Assembly (NCBI GenBank): GCA_016840125.1 | Contig: JAEOSY010000385.1 | Coordinates: 25,340 to 89,339, forward strand | Source: Candidatus Helarchaeota archaeon | GTDB lineage: Archaea; Asgardarchaeota; Lokiarchaeia; Helarchaeales; HEL-GB-A | Direction of reading: 5' to 3' | Length of the DNA stretch: 64,000 nucleotides | Part shown: positions 36,637-45,314 of the stretch, piece by piece | How the letters are laid out: every line of letters begins with the position of its first letter | Position numbering within the stretch: the stretch's first letter is position 1 | The notes under the pieces: generated by a model | What the model was told of the DNA's origin: nothing | Seen by the model: the letters and a program-made list of their open reading frames with translations, nothing else | The model's database searches: none | Made by a program: the position numbers and the translations under genes

Positions 36637-38031
36637 ATGCTTACAGATGGAATTTGGATTTGGCTTGCAACAGTTTTTGATTATTGGTTCGCAATTTATG
36701 CTGTAGTGGCAACAATCTTTTTCTTCCTCGCGGTGATTAGTAAAGACAACTCAAAATTTTATGGTATTATCGCGGGATATTGTGGAATATTTAGTTTTTT
36801 AGGTTTAGTGATATCTTCAACAGGAGCTGCAATGGCAGGGGTTGTGTCAGGGTCTATTTTTGGCACCTTTCAATTTGCTCTAAGTTTAATATTTCTGATC
36901 TCTGGCGTCATTCTTGTTTATTTCGCATTAGATGCAAAAAATAATGCTAAAGCAAAAGAAGCTTCGAACTCTACATTCTTACTGGCGATTTGTACTTTTC
37001 TTATTGGTGGCTACATGCTTTTTGATGCTGTGCCTGTCGTTTTTGGGAACAATGATTATACAAATTATATAAACCATCTTCCTGCATATCAAATGTTGCT
37101 CCCGCTTCCGATTGGGAGGGTTATTATCACCATTATACCTCTCACCATCTTTGCAATTGGGGCTTATATAATCAAAGAATCTCGAACAAAACAGTACGAA
37201 TCGCAGGCAATGCAAGAAGAAGACAAATTTTTGAAGACTTATAGTAAATTAGATTTAGAAGTATCCAGAAAGTTATATCATGTAGTAATTATTGTTGTGA
37301 TTGTTTGTTATTTATATATTGGAACGATTGTTGTTGATGCAATTTACCAATTTACATTTTTAGGTCTCCCGAGCATGCCTGGGTATCCCCCAAATCAAAT
37401 TATTTACGATGCTGTGGTCACACCCCCCACTACGGGACTTCTCGATTTTCGTGCAGGGCATATACTGTTGCTGATGGCAGCTGGGTGGATTATGGTTATT
37501 CTTCTCTTCACTGATGTTGTTCGCATTAAAAAATACAGATACTACCCTATTAAAATGCTCGCTAAAGTGTATCGGGATAAGGAGCGTCGTGTTTTTGCAC
37601 CCCATATTTATCTTACAACAGGAATCTTCTTTATACTCGTTTTAAGCAGTGGGATTGATTTATTAACTGGAACTCCAATAGGAAGGAGTTATTCAGCACA
37701 TATTGTTACTATTACCATTATGGTAAGTGCGTTGGCTGATGCGGTGGCAACAATCGTAGGGATTACAAAAGGGAAGCGGCACATAAAGGGGGGGAAAAAG
37801 ACTTGGGAAGGATGGATTGCAGGGTTTGTCTCAGCAATCCTGTTAGGTTTACTCTCGTTTGTGGCCCTTATGCCCCTCTACGGAGGTAATATCGGCGTTG
37901 GGATTGTGATGGCGCTTGTATCAGCGGGCATATTTGGTCTGATTGATTATCTTTCCCCGCCTATCTCAGACAATATCCTAAACCCGCTAGCGATAGGGTT
38001 AGCACTTTGGGGAATAGCCCTCTTGGTGTAA
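36637..38031 (+). CDS. Dolichol kinase/CDP-lipid-type membrane enzyme with N-terminal TM module
   Basis: 464 residues, about 11-12 membrane spans. The C-terminal half has the motif EVSRKLYHVVIIVVI and SALADAVATIVGITKGK, HIKGGKKTWEGWIAG. This pattern is shared by the SEC59/DGK1/VTE5 phytol, dolichol and diacylglycerol kinases and CDP-lipid cytidylyltransferases. The first 210 residues are a separate six-TM module of unknown family. The enzyme would phosphorylate or activate a prenyl or lipid alcohol in the membrane; the substrate is unresolved. It starts 15 bases after AspRS. Confidence 0.75.
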   Translation: MLTDGIWIWLATVFDYWFAIYAVVATIFFFLAVISKDNSKFYGIIAGYCGIFSFLGLVISSTGAAMAGVVSGSIFGTFQFALSLIFLISGVILVYFALDAKNNAKAKEASNSTFLLAICTFLIGGYMLFDAVPVVFGNNDYTNYINHLPAYQMLLPLPIGRVIITIIPLTIFAIGAYIIKESRTKQYESQAMQEEDKFLKTYSKLDLEVSRKLYHVVIIVVIVCYLYIGTIVVDAIYQFTFLGLPSMPGYPPNQIIYDAVVTPPTTGLLDFRAGHILLLMAAGWIMVILLFTDVVRIKKYRYYPIKMLAKVYRDKERRVFAPHIYLTTGIFFILVLSSGIDLLTGTPIGRSYSAHIVTITIMVSALADAVATIVGITKGKRHIKGGKKTWEGWIAGFVSAILLGLLSFVALMPLYGGNIGVGIVMALVSAGIFGLIDYLSPPISDNILNPLAIGLALWGIALLV

Positions 38032-38064
38032 TAAAGGTTATTTTCGTAAAAAAAGGAAGGGGTT

Positions 38065-38400
38065 TTAACCACCGATAATGACGGTTCCCGCCCCACTGAC
38101 AATTTTACCAGGAGCGATACCGCAATGGAGAGTCTGATCATCGACGCGTGCAGCAGGTTTCCCCTCAATGAGCACGGTGGTCGAACCTTTCACAATTTGA
38201 AATGTATTTGGACCGCAACAGGCAGCAGCGGTTCCGTTATCACCCTTACGTGCCGCAGGTTTATTTTCAATGAGTACAGTTGCTGCTCCAAGGAAGATTT
38301 GCCCCACATGGGGGTGGGGGCATGCCGGACATCCGTGTCCATGAGGTGGTGCTGTTACTTGATCAGATATACGAGCTGCAGGTGGCATTTCACATTGCAT
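38065..38400 (-). CDS. PAAR-domain protein (spike tip of a contractile injection system)
   Basis: A 111-residue protein with three PAAR motifs: PPAARISDQV, KPAARKGDN and KPAARVDDQ. Glycine-rich loops and metal-type Cys/His follow (GHGCPACPHPH, DDQTLHCG). PAAR proteins fold as a cone that sharpens the tip of T6SS, phage or extracellular injection spikes. Its ATG lies four bases after the stop of a spike-like gene, so the two are one unit. No sheath, tube, baseplate or effector gene is in the window; the system, if any, must be elsewhere or the pair is a stand-alone module. Confidence 0.88.
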   Translation of the reverse strand: MQCEMPPAARISDQVTAPPHGHGCPACPHPHVGQIFLGAATVLIENKPAARKGDNGTAAACCGPNTFQIVKGSTTVLIEGKPAARVDDQTLHCGIAPGKIVSGAGTVIIGG

Positions 38401-38403
38401 CTC

Positions 38404-38880
38404 CTAATTAATTTTCACCGTAGGAGCTTTTTGTGTCATTTCGCCCCCAGCTTCAATGCGCATTGTACTTCCAGATTTGACGTCCATCGATGTGCCAGCT
38501 TCCACTTTTGATAAGGTTCCTGATTTCTGTTCAAATTTTGTTCCACACTCAACTTTGATTTCCCTAAGGGCCTTGAGTTGAGCATTGGAGTTATCTAGTC
38601 CGAACATCGTTGAGCCTATTACAATTTTACAGTGTCTATTATCAATCTTGACTTGGGTTTGACCCATTCGTAATTCAAACACATCCAACGCCTTTATTTG
38701 GTCTGCGAGGGGTTTGCTCAGAGCTTTAACCTGAGTTTTCAAGGATGCAACGATTCTATTGAGGGCATCCAGTTTCCCCATCAATGAATCGATCGTTTTT
38801 TCATTCTGATTAAATTTTCTTTTTAACTCTTCTACTTCATTCGCGACCTTTGGTGGCCTTTTCTCAATTCTTCTAGACAT
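38404..38880 (-). CDS. Coiled-coil and beta-helix spike-like protein (VgrG/gp5 C-terminal type)
   Basis: Residues 10-75 form a predicted coiled coil (KRKFNQNEKTIDSLMGKLDA). Residues 85-158 carry repeated short strands with alternating hydrophobic and polar residues (KVEAGTSMDVKSGSTMRIEA, GGEMTQKAPTVKIN), as in the triple-stranded beta-helix needle at the C-terminus of VgrG and phage gp5. It lacks the gp27/OB hub domains of full VgrG, so it would be a mini-spike that trimerises through its coiled coil. The PAAR gene follows directly. Start ATG 38880 is preferred to GTG three codons upstream. Confidence 0.7.
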   Translation of the reverse strand: MSRRIEKRPPKVANEVEELKRKFNQNEKTIDSLMGKLDALNRIVASLKTQVKALSKPLADQIKALDVFELRMGQTQVKIDNRHCKIVIGSTMFGLDNSNAQLKALREIKVECGTKFEQKSGTLSKVEAGTSMDVKSGSTMRIEAGGEMTQKAPTVKIN

Positions 38881-38942
38881 TTTTACCACAAAATCTTGTT
38901 TTTTTAATATAAATTTGAAATTCTAGTTTTAAAGATTTGGTT

Positions 38943-40562
38943 TTAGATTTCTTCTTCCTCGTCAGGGGTTTCATATTCGGCAGGTTTTGCGTGGATAACA
39001 TCATCAATATTCAAAATTTGGCGAGCTATTTCGTCTGCTGCGTTGATTGCATGAAATTTCACTCGATAGGTATCATAAACGCCTAAATCTTTCATATTTT
39101 TTATCTTTTTTGAAACGGAATCAAAGCCAATCCATTTTCCCTCGTTGTTCTTAACGTGAAGTTCTCTTAATTTTGGTAGGATATCAATGGGATCTAAACC
39201 TGCATTTTCAATCAAAGTTCGGGGAATTACTTCGAATGCTTCGGCGAATGCCTTTACTGCTAATTGCTCCTTTCCACTAAAATTATTGGCCCATAACGCT
39301 ATTTCTTTCGCTAATTCCAGTTCTAAGGCGCCAGCGCCAATAATTATTTTTGAATCCTCTATTGCATTCCGTACTACACAGAGAGCGTCATTCATACGAC
39401 GTTCAGCTTCGTAGACAATGTGTTCTGTACCTCCTCTGAGGAAAATACATAATGCTTTTGGATCTTTACAACCTCTAATAAAAATCACTTTATCTTTTCC
39501 TATATTAGCTTCTTCAACTAATTCTGCGAATCCCAAATATTCGGATTTTAGATTATCAAAATCTGTTATTAATTGAGCTCCAACGGCATCAGCGATTTTT
39601 TCGAGGTCCCACCCTTTTACAAATTGGGCAGCAAGAATATTATTTAAACTTAAGTAGATTTGTGCCTCTTCATTTAAATCTCGTCGACTTAAAATTACAT
39701 TTGCACCTAACTTTAAAAGTTTATCAATTTTATTGCGAATAAGTGTACGTTCTTGAATTTTAAATTGCTGCATTAAACGGGGATTACGTATGGATATTTT
39801 AGAATCTAATTTTGTTTTCCTAGATTCAATACTAGGTCCAATAACAGCTATTTTAGCGTTATATACTTTTTTTGGCATATCATCGCGGGAAACTTCCTTA
39901 TCGATCGCCATCCCATCAATTACTTCGCTCTCGAGAAGGCTGTCACCTTGTTTTGCTAGAATTGCGATTTTTTTCAAATTGACCTTATGTTTTCCATTCT
40001 GAATTTCACTCACTTGTCTTACTGCCTTCAACGCGAGATCTGTAAAATGTTCCACAGCCCCGACTGTTTTCCCGACCATGGCGGTCGTAGCAATTTGTCT
40101 TAAGACAGTATCATCAGAGGGATCGATTGGAATAATATTCTCTTGCAACACGTCACATGCATACGTGGCTGCCTTTCGGTAACCACTAACGATGATTGAG
40201 GGAGATAAACCAGTATCCATTAATTCAAGCGCTTTGCGAAGCAATTCTCCAAGATAGATAACTACGGTTTTAGTTCCATCACCAGCTTCGTCATCTTGCG
40301 CGCGTACTAACATGTCGATTAATTTTGCCATGGGGTGTCGGACATCAAAGTTCTTAACAATTGTGGCCCCATCATTCGTGATAATAATTTCATCCACGGG
40401 GTCGATGATCATTTTATCCATACCTTGGGGACCGAAAGTCGTTCGAATGACCTCTGCCATGATGCAGCTGGCAATAATATTGGTTTCGCGGGCATCCGCA
40501 TCCTTCAGACGATTCACATTACGCTTTAGAATCGTCTTATATGGGCGATCACTAATCGACAT
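38943..40562 (-). CDS. Group II chaperonin (thermosome) subunit
   Basis: A 539-residue thermosome subunit. Motifs: TTFGPQGMDKMIIDPVDE, ITNDGATIVK, EAGDGTKTVVIYLGELL (nucleotide binding) and, in the C-terminal equatorial domain, GAGALELELAKEI. The protein ends in an acidic tail (ETPDEEEEI). It folds cytosolic proteins in ATP-dependent double rings. It is divergent from a nitroreductase gene, with 81 bases between. The spike-like gene lies 62 bases downstream on the same strand, so co-transcription is possible though not proven. Confidence 0.97.
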   Translation of the reverse strand: MSISDRPYKTILKRNVNRLKDADARETNIIASCIMAEVIRTTFGPQGMDKMIIDPVDEIIITNDGATIVKNFDVRHPMAKLIDMLVRAQDDEAGDGTKTVVIYLGELLRKALELMDTGLSPSIIVSGYRKAATYACDVLQENIIPIDPSDDTVLRQIATTAMVGKTVGAVEHFTDLALKAVRQVSEIQNGKHKVNLKKIAILAKQGDSLLESEVIDGMAIDKEVSRDDMPKKVYNAKIAVIGPSIESRKTKLDSKISIRNPRLMQQFKIQERTLIRNKIDKLLKLGANVILSRRDLNEEAQIYLSLNNILAAQFVKGWDLEKIADAVGAQLITDFDNLKSEYLGFAELVEEANIGKDKVIFIRGCKDPKALCIFLRGGTEHIVYEAERRMNDALCVVRNAIEDSKIIIGAGALELELAKEIALWANNFSGKEQLAVKAFAEAFEVIPRTLIENAGLDPIDILPKLRELHVKNNEGKWIGFDSVSKKIKNMKDLGVYDTYRVKFHAINAADEIARQILNIDDVIHAKPAEYETPDEEEEI

Positions 40563-40643
40563 GTTCTATCAATAAAATCAAAAGTAAATGATCTTATAAT
40601 AGTAATGTTTCTAGAACGATAAATTCCAATGAGATGAGCTCTG

Positions 40644-41138
40644 ATGAATGTAAAAGAGGTTATTGAAAGAAGGAGAAGTATTCGGAAGTTTCAAGAGGGA
40701 ACAATAACCGATGAGCAATTAGACTTACTAATGAAAGCTGCACAATTAGCTCCCTCAGCTTCGAACCGACAACCCTATAAATTCGTTGTGGTAAAAGATA
40801 ACGAACTTAAGAAAAGTTTACAAAGAAAAGCCTCAATGCAAAGATTTGTTGGGAAAGCAGCAGTTATTTTTGTGGGGATAGGTGATCTGGAGCATGAAAA
40901 ATGGTATAAGGTGGATTTAGGAATTGCCATTCAGCAAATTTTTCTTCAGGCAGTAGAATTGGGGCTTGGAGCATGTTGGATTGGCGCCTTCGAGGAAGAT
41001 AAAGTGAAGGAAGTTTTAAAAATTCCACAAAATATGAAGGTCGTCGCTTTGTTACCAGTTGGTATTCCCGGTCAAGACCCTCCAGCTCGTCCTCGGAAAT
41101 CTCTAGAAGAACTTTTCAGCTTGAATCATTATCAATAG
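40644..41138 (+). CDS. Nitroreductase-family flavoprotein
   Basis: A 164-residue member of the FMN-binding nitroreductase fold, with RRSIRKFQEG, APSASNRQPYKFVVV, the GLGACWIGAFEED region and VVALLPVGIPG. The family reduces varied substrates with NAD(P)H or acts as a flavin-processing enzyme; the specific reaction cannot be told. It is divergent from the thermosome and followed 24 bases later by a metallo-hydrolase gene. Confidence 0.88.
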   Translation: MNVKEVIERRRSIRKFQEGTITDEQLDLLMKAAQLAPSASNRQPYKFVVVKDNELKKSLQRKASMQRFVGKAAVIFVGIGDLEHEKWYKVDLGIAIQQIFLQAVELGLGACWIGAFEEDKVKEVLKIPQNMKVVALLPVGIPGQDPPARPRKSLEELFSLNHYQ

Positions 41139-41161
41139 GAAAGATTAAGGGGTGATTATGG

Positions 41162-41950
41162 ATGAAACTTACTTGGTGGGGAACCGCAGCATTTGAGGTG
41201 AAGTTTGATAATACCACGGTCCTGATTGATCCGTGGATTTCACGATTTCCTGGAGCGAAACCAGAAATCCCGCTCAAAGTTGCAGATGTAACGAAAGCAG
41301 ATTATATCTTCCTAACACATGGCCATTTTGACCATTCCGCAGATATAGGAGCCATTGCCAAACAGACAGGGGCTAAAGTTTTCTGCTCTGCAAAAGCAAG
41401 TGAAATTTTTTTGAATCAGGAAGTTCCTAAAGAGCAAATACAAGTTATCTCTGAGGGCGAAGTGCTTGATTTTGACTCTTTTAAGGTTACTATCATAAAA
41501 AGTAAGCATATAAAGTTCGGACTTACCACTTTACTCTGGAGATTTTTCCAATGGAAGGTATTTAAATCGTTTAGAAGCCTTCTACGAAAGTTTACAAAGT
41601 ACCCAAAAGGAGATGTTTTTGGTTTCTTTTTCCAATTGAAGAACGAAGCATTAACTTTTAGTCACTTTGGTTCAGGCGGATATTACGAAGAAGAACTCCA
41701 AAAATTTCAACCGGACCTTTTTCTGGCACCCGTAGCGGGTCGTCGCAATGTGCCTAAGGTAGTCGCCCAAATGACAAAGCATCTCAACCCCAAAATGGTA
41801 ATCGGACATCATTGGGACGATGCTTTTCCACCTATCAGCTGGCGCGTGCCAATCGAGGACTTTGAAGAGGAAGTAAAGAAACTACTTCCAGATATTGTCG
41901 TAAAAACACCAATCCCACTTGAAGAGATGGAAATCCAATCGATTACTTGA
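41162..41950 (+). CDS. Metallo-beta-lactamase-fold hydrolase (UPF0173/UlaG-like)
   Basis: 262 residues with the MBL metal motif THGHFDHSADIGAI, a phosphodiesterase-type fold (LTWWGTAAFEVKFDN near the start) and a distal GHHWDD. UPF0173 and UlaG-like proteins are metal-dependent hydrolases, mostly of unknown substrate. Its stop codon touches the ATG of a 24-codon ORF, and the Rag-like GTPase follows at once, so these genes are probably one transcript. Confidence 0.85.
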   Translation: MKLTWWGTAAFEVKFDNTTVLIDPWISRFPGAKPEIPLKVADVTKADYIFLTHGHFDHSADIGAIAKQTGAKVFCSAKASEIFLNQEVPKEQIQVISEGEVLDFDSFKVTIIKSKHIKFGLTTLLWRFFQWKVFKSFRSLLRKFTKYPKGDVFGFFFQLKNEALTFSHFGSGGYYEEELQKFQPDLFLAPVAGRRNVPKVVAQMTKHLNPKMVIGHHWDDAFPPISWRVPIEDFEEEVKKLLPDIVVKTPIPLEEMEIQSIT

Positions 41951-42025
41951 ATGGGGAAAATAGACTTAAAAGAGAAGATGATCAAGAAGATTTTTGATCA
42001 ATTTCGAACTAGTTGGGGATTTTAA
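41951..42025 (+). CDS. Possible 24-residue small protein, translationally coupled to the GTPase gene
   Basis: The ATG follows directly on the TGA of the hydrolase gene, and its own TAA shares a base with the ATG of the Rag-like GTPase (TAATG). The peptide begins MGKIDLKEKMIKK and ends RTSWGF; it is a charged, amphipathic helix candidate with no homologue known to me. Coupling on both sides argues that ribosomes pass through it. It could also be a spacer with no protein product. Too short to judge codon bias. Confidence 0.35.
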   Translation: MGKIDLKEKMIKKIFDQFRTSWGF

Positions 42026-42936
42026 TGAGTAAGATGAAAAAGATTTTGATAGTCGGATTAGACCGAGCTGGCAAAACATCAATTGTTAATATCTTACATA
42101 ATAAGTACGAAAGAATGGATAATATCAAGCCCACTGCAGGAATAGAAAGGGATGAGATTGAAATCCTTGGTATTCCGATTCTGACATGGGATTTAGGGGG
42201 TCAACAAATATTTCGGCAGGGATATCTGGACGATATTAAGATCTTCGCTGAAACTGACTCTTTATTCTTTGTAGTTGATGCAATAGATGCTCGCAGATAT
42301 GATGAAGCGCTTCAATACTATACTAGCATCTTGGAAAATTTCAAAAAGCTCGACTTAACTCCAAAGGTTATTTTATGCATTCACAAGGTTGACCCAAACA
42401 TGCGGAATAATCCCAATACCAAAAGAATCGTAGAAGATCTGAAAAAGTATTTCCTTGCAAGATCTAGCGGATTTGAGATGACTGGCTTTGTTACATCAAT
42501 CTATGATCGGAAAACTATTGTAGAAGCATTTTCTAGAAGTTTACAGGATGCCCTGGTGACCTTAAAATCGTTTAAAACACTCCTTGCAAAAATGGTAAGT
42601 GAATTTAAATTGTGTGGCCTCATTCTATTCAATGATCAGCTTCTGATCTTGAGCGACTCATACAGAGATAATGAATGTGAGGAAATGTGTTTAAACGCAG
42701 CTTACAATAGCGTTTTTTATATGTCCCAAACAAATCCCCAAATGGTTGAGGGAACACATTTTGCTCAAAATTTCGAATTCATTCTAAATCTTAGAAATCA
42801 AGAAAAGCGATTTAATTTTGTGGCGGTAGGAATCAAAAATTGGGCCTTATTTTTACTTACAGTAGGCGAAGAAAAACTTGATACCGGTGTTTTAGTAGAG
42901 AAATTCAATTCATTAGCTCGAGAAGTAAAACTCTAA
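42025..42936 (+). CDS. Rag/Gtr-like small GTPase with C-terminal roadblock-like domain
   Basis: Residues 1-175 are a G domain: P-loop GLDRAGKTS (11-19), switch region KPTAGIERDE, WDLGGQ (55-60) and a HKVD motif (120-123) in place of NKxD. HKxD, with the LGGQ switch II and the following YLDD, points to the Rag/Gtr group of the Arf-related lineage. Residues 195-303 have the alternating strand-helix order of a roadblock/longin-like domain, as in the Rag C-terminus. In eukaryotes Rag proteins form heterodimers on the lysosome; in this cell the partner is unknown. ATG 42025 follows GGGG by five bases. Confidence 0.82.
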   Translation: MSKMKKILIVGLDRAGKTSIVNILHNKYERMDNIKPTAGIERDEIEILGIPILTWDLGGQQIFRQGYLDDIKIFAETDSLFFVVDAIDARRYDEALQYYTSILENFKKLDLTPKVILCIHKVDPNMRNNPNTKRIVEDLKKYFLARSSGFEMTGFVTSIYDRKTIVEAFSRSLQDALVTLKSFKTLLAKMVSEFKLCGLILFNDQLLILSDSYRDNECEEMCLNAAYNSVFYMSQTNPQMVEGTHFAQNFEFILNLRNQEKRFNFVAVGIKNWALFLLTVGEEKLDTGVLVEKFNSLAREVKL

Positions 42937-42978
42937 TATATGAGAAATCCACTGTAATTCACAGAAAGGGAGTTTGAA

Positions 42979-44241
42979 ATGGGAAAAGAGTTAATTCAGG
43001 GAATTATATATTCTCAATTCGATCAAAAAGCCGGACCCAAAGCTGTGGCATGGGAGCCAGTTGGTTTACCAATTAGTTCTCGAAACTTGGTTAGTATGAA
43101 AACTATTCAAATCCTAGCCGGGGAGGGCGGTTTAGTTCCTGAATCACTCGCTGTCATTCCCTTTCCCTCGATCAACTCAAAAGGATTAGTTAAATACATC
43201 GAAATTAAGGATTTAGCCAGTCGAGGACTTACCATTGATAGCTCGATTACCCTACTGTTCAACGAAGCGGATGATACTATATTTTACAAATATATTAAAA
43301 ATTTTGAATCCGTTTTTAATGAACTTCAAAAAAAGATAAGAAAATTAGAGGAAAAGAAGACTGATAAGAAGAAAATCGCTCAAGAAATAGTAAAATTCAA
43401 GAAAAAAGTGCAGAGTATCTTAGGTGAATTGCGGGAAAGTGAGATGACATCTCAAGAAGCAGCAGCTTTTCCTGCGGTCTCGGAAAAATCGTCCAAATTG
43501 ACAAGGTATCGATATAAATTAATCGTGTGTGGCGATCCTCAGGTTGGTAAAACATCCACAGTATTGAGGTACACGGATAACGCGTTTCGTCGAACCTATA
43601 TCCCAACGGTAGGCATTAATTTAAGTGAAAAAAAAGTTATTTACAAAGATGCCGATATTAAATTTGTGCTCTGGGACATAGCAGGCCAGAGTAAGTTCCA
43701 GAAAATGCGCAATTATTTCTATAAGGGGGCAGATGGACTCATATTAATTTTCGATTTGACCGCTCCTGAATCCTTTGAGAACATCCCTCACTGGTATCAG
43801 GATATCCATGCGCATCTGGACGAAGACCTTAAAGGACTTATTCTGGCAAATAAAAATGATCTCGTTGCTGAAAGAAAAATACCTGAGGCACAAATCGCAG
43901 AACTTGCGAAGCAACTTAATCTTACATTTTTTGAAACTTCCGCTTTAACTGGAGATAATGTTGTCGAAGCTTTCTCTAAAATTGCGGAGTTGTTGTATAA
44001 AAAGAGGGTAGCTCCCGCGACTAAAGATAAGAAGATTAAAAGCACAAAAAAAAGGAAGAAGAGAGCACCTAAGAAGAAAACCACTAAGAGAAAGACTGCC
44101 AAGAAAAAAGCCACGAAGAAGAGGAGCACTAAGAAGAAAAGCACTATAAAAAAATCCATAACAAAAAAGAAATCCACGAAAAAGAAGTCCACATCTGCCA
44201 AGAAGAGAAGAAAAAAAACGGCAAAGAAAAAGGAAGGTTAA
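42979..44241 (+). CDS. Ras/Rab-like GTPase fused to N-terminal longin/roadblock-like domain and a Lys-rich tail
   Basis: Residues 1-125 start MGKELIQGIIYSQFDQKAG and look like a longin or roadblock module. A coiled coil follows (130-165). The G domain (180-340) has GDPQVGKTS (185-193), PTVGINL, WDIAGQ (232-237), NKND (291-294) and TSAL, all canonical for Rab/Ras. The last 80 residues (341-420) have about 45 Lys/Arg with T, S, A and P, like a histone H1 tail. It lies 42 bases after the Rag-like GTPase. The tail could bind acidic lipid heads or nucleic acid; both are inference. No CaaX or double-Cys end is present. Confidence 0.88.
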   Translation: MGKELIQGIIYSQFDQKAGPKAVAWEPVGLPISSRNLVSMKTIQILAGEGGLVPESLAVIPFPSINSKGLVKYIEIKDLASRGLTIDSSITLLFNEADDTIFYKYIKNFESVFNELQKKIRKLEEKKTDKKKIAQEIVKFKKKVQSILGELRESEMTSQEAAAFPAVSEKSSKLTRYRYKLIVCGDPQVGKTSTVLRYTDNAFRRTYIPTVGINLSEKKVIYKDADIKFVLWDIAGQSKFQKMRNYFYKGADGLILIFDLTAPESFENIPHWYQDIHAHLDEDLKGLILANKNDLVAERKIPEAQIAELAKQLNLTFFETSALTGDNVVEAFSKIAELLYKKRVAPATKDKKIKSTKKRKKRAPKKKTTKRKTAKKKATKKRSTKKKSTIKKSITKKKSTKKKSTSAKKRRKKTAKKKEG

Positions 44242-44264
44242 GAGACTTATTTTTCAATCACTAA

Positions 44265-45314
44265 TTAGGATCGGGTTGAGATTAGATACTCCGAAATACC
44301 ATCCCCTTCCTTCCCTTCGCAGGTATAAATCACGACTTGTTCAAAAATTTCAGTGATCCCCTTTTCAGAGGGAAGAGGGAGATGCATTGAGAAGATAGTC
44401 TTCGATTTTAAAGTGATGGTTTTTCCTTTTTCATCAGTTAGAAGGAAAGTTGATGATACGGGAGTCTTCCCATCGTCCTTTGTTTGAGTAGTGACTTCAA
44501 CTTTTTCTATTTTCTGGTTTCCATCCTTGGTAGAAACAAAGCCAAATTGAGGATTTTTACCTAAAACATCAGAGCGAACAAAGCCAATCGTCTTATCTTC
44601 AAATTGCGCTGCGCCCCAATTCCAGGCATCAATATGAACCCAATCTCTTGCGCCCCAGCTATGATCTCGATGACCGAGACAACTAATTTTCCGAGTTTCG
44701 TCTTTTTTCTTGAATGTAAGCGTACCTGTCGCTTTCATTGCCTGTTCATAATGCTGCTGCGCTGCCACTTCGAGTATCTCAAGTCCATACTCCTCAAGAA
44801 CTGCGAGGGGATCTTCGCCCGCAGCAGAGTTAAATACAGGAAATCTGGCATCAAATGTAATATCTAACTTAATTTTTCGATCTTCAAAGGTCAAACGCCA
44901 TTGCTTCATTGGTTTAATGCAATAATACTTCAGGCGCTTATTGAATTCCAAATTATCAGGCATGGTTTCAAAGGGTACTTCTTTAAAATAAGTATTCGTG
45001 TTCTCATCTATGACTAAGAGAAATAATATTCGAGAGCGCTTCTGACCCATTTCAAACGAGAAGCGAGAAATACAATGAATATTATTGGCACGATCTATAA
45101 AATTGAAATACCAGCTCTCATTATGATGGAGAGGATACGTTTCAAAGGGATGCATATACTCATCTTGGTCGGTGAGTTCAACGCCCCCATCAAGATATTT
45201 TAAGAGATTATCATCAAGTTTTATGCCTTTTGATTCTATATACTTTATTACCTTTTCTCTCATGTTATTTTTCGCCATAGTGTAATTCATCTCTTTATTT
45301 GATTTGTTCTCCAT
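44265..45314 (-). CDS. Lipocalin-like protein with RDHSWG motif
   Basis: 349 residues, no signal peptide. The motif LGHRDHSWGARDWVHIDAW marks a family related to tocopherol cyclase, AttH and DUF7064/7065 hydroxysteroid or carotenoid-modifying folds, usually two lipocalin-like halves. Its N-terminus (FETYPLHHNESWYFNF) fits the first lipocalin strand set. The family acts on or carries hydrophobic ligands; the ligand here is unknown. The gene overlaps the last 20 bases of the GH31 coding region, which suggests coupling, though the start may be a few codons downstream. Confidence 0.65.
   Translation of the reverse strand: MENKSNKEMNYTMAKNNMREKVIKYIESKGIKLDDNLLKYLDGGVELTDQDEYMHPFETYPLHHNESWYFNFIDRANNIHCISRFSFEMGQKRSRILFLLVIDENTNTYFKEVPFETMPDNLEFNKRLKYYCIKPMKQWRLTFEDRKIKLDITFDARFPVFNSAAGEDPLAVLEEYGLEILEVAAQQHYEQAMKATGTLTFKKKDETRKISCLGHRDHSWGARDWVHIDAWNWGAAQFEDKTIGFVRSDVLGKNPQFGFVSTKDGNQKIEKVEVTTQTKDDGKTPVSSTFLLTDEKGKTITLKSKTIFSMHLPLPSEKGITEIFEQVVIYTCEGKEGDGISEYLISTRS

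Noticed and set aside
44001..44241. The AAG/AAA-rich end of the longin-GTPase gene as a tandem DNA repeat or frameshifted region
   Set aside because: It remains in frame to a normal stop with mixed Lys and Arg codons and varied spacer residues, so it is a genuine basic tail and not a simple repeat or slip.
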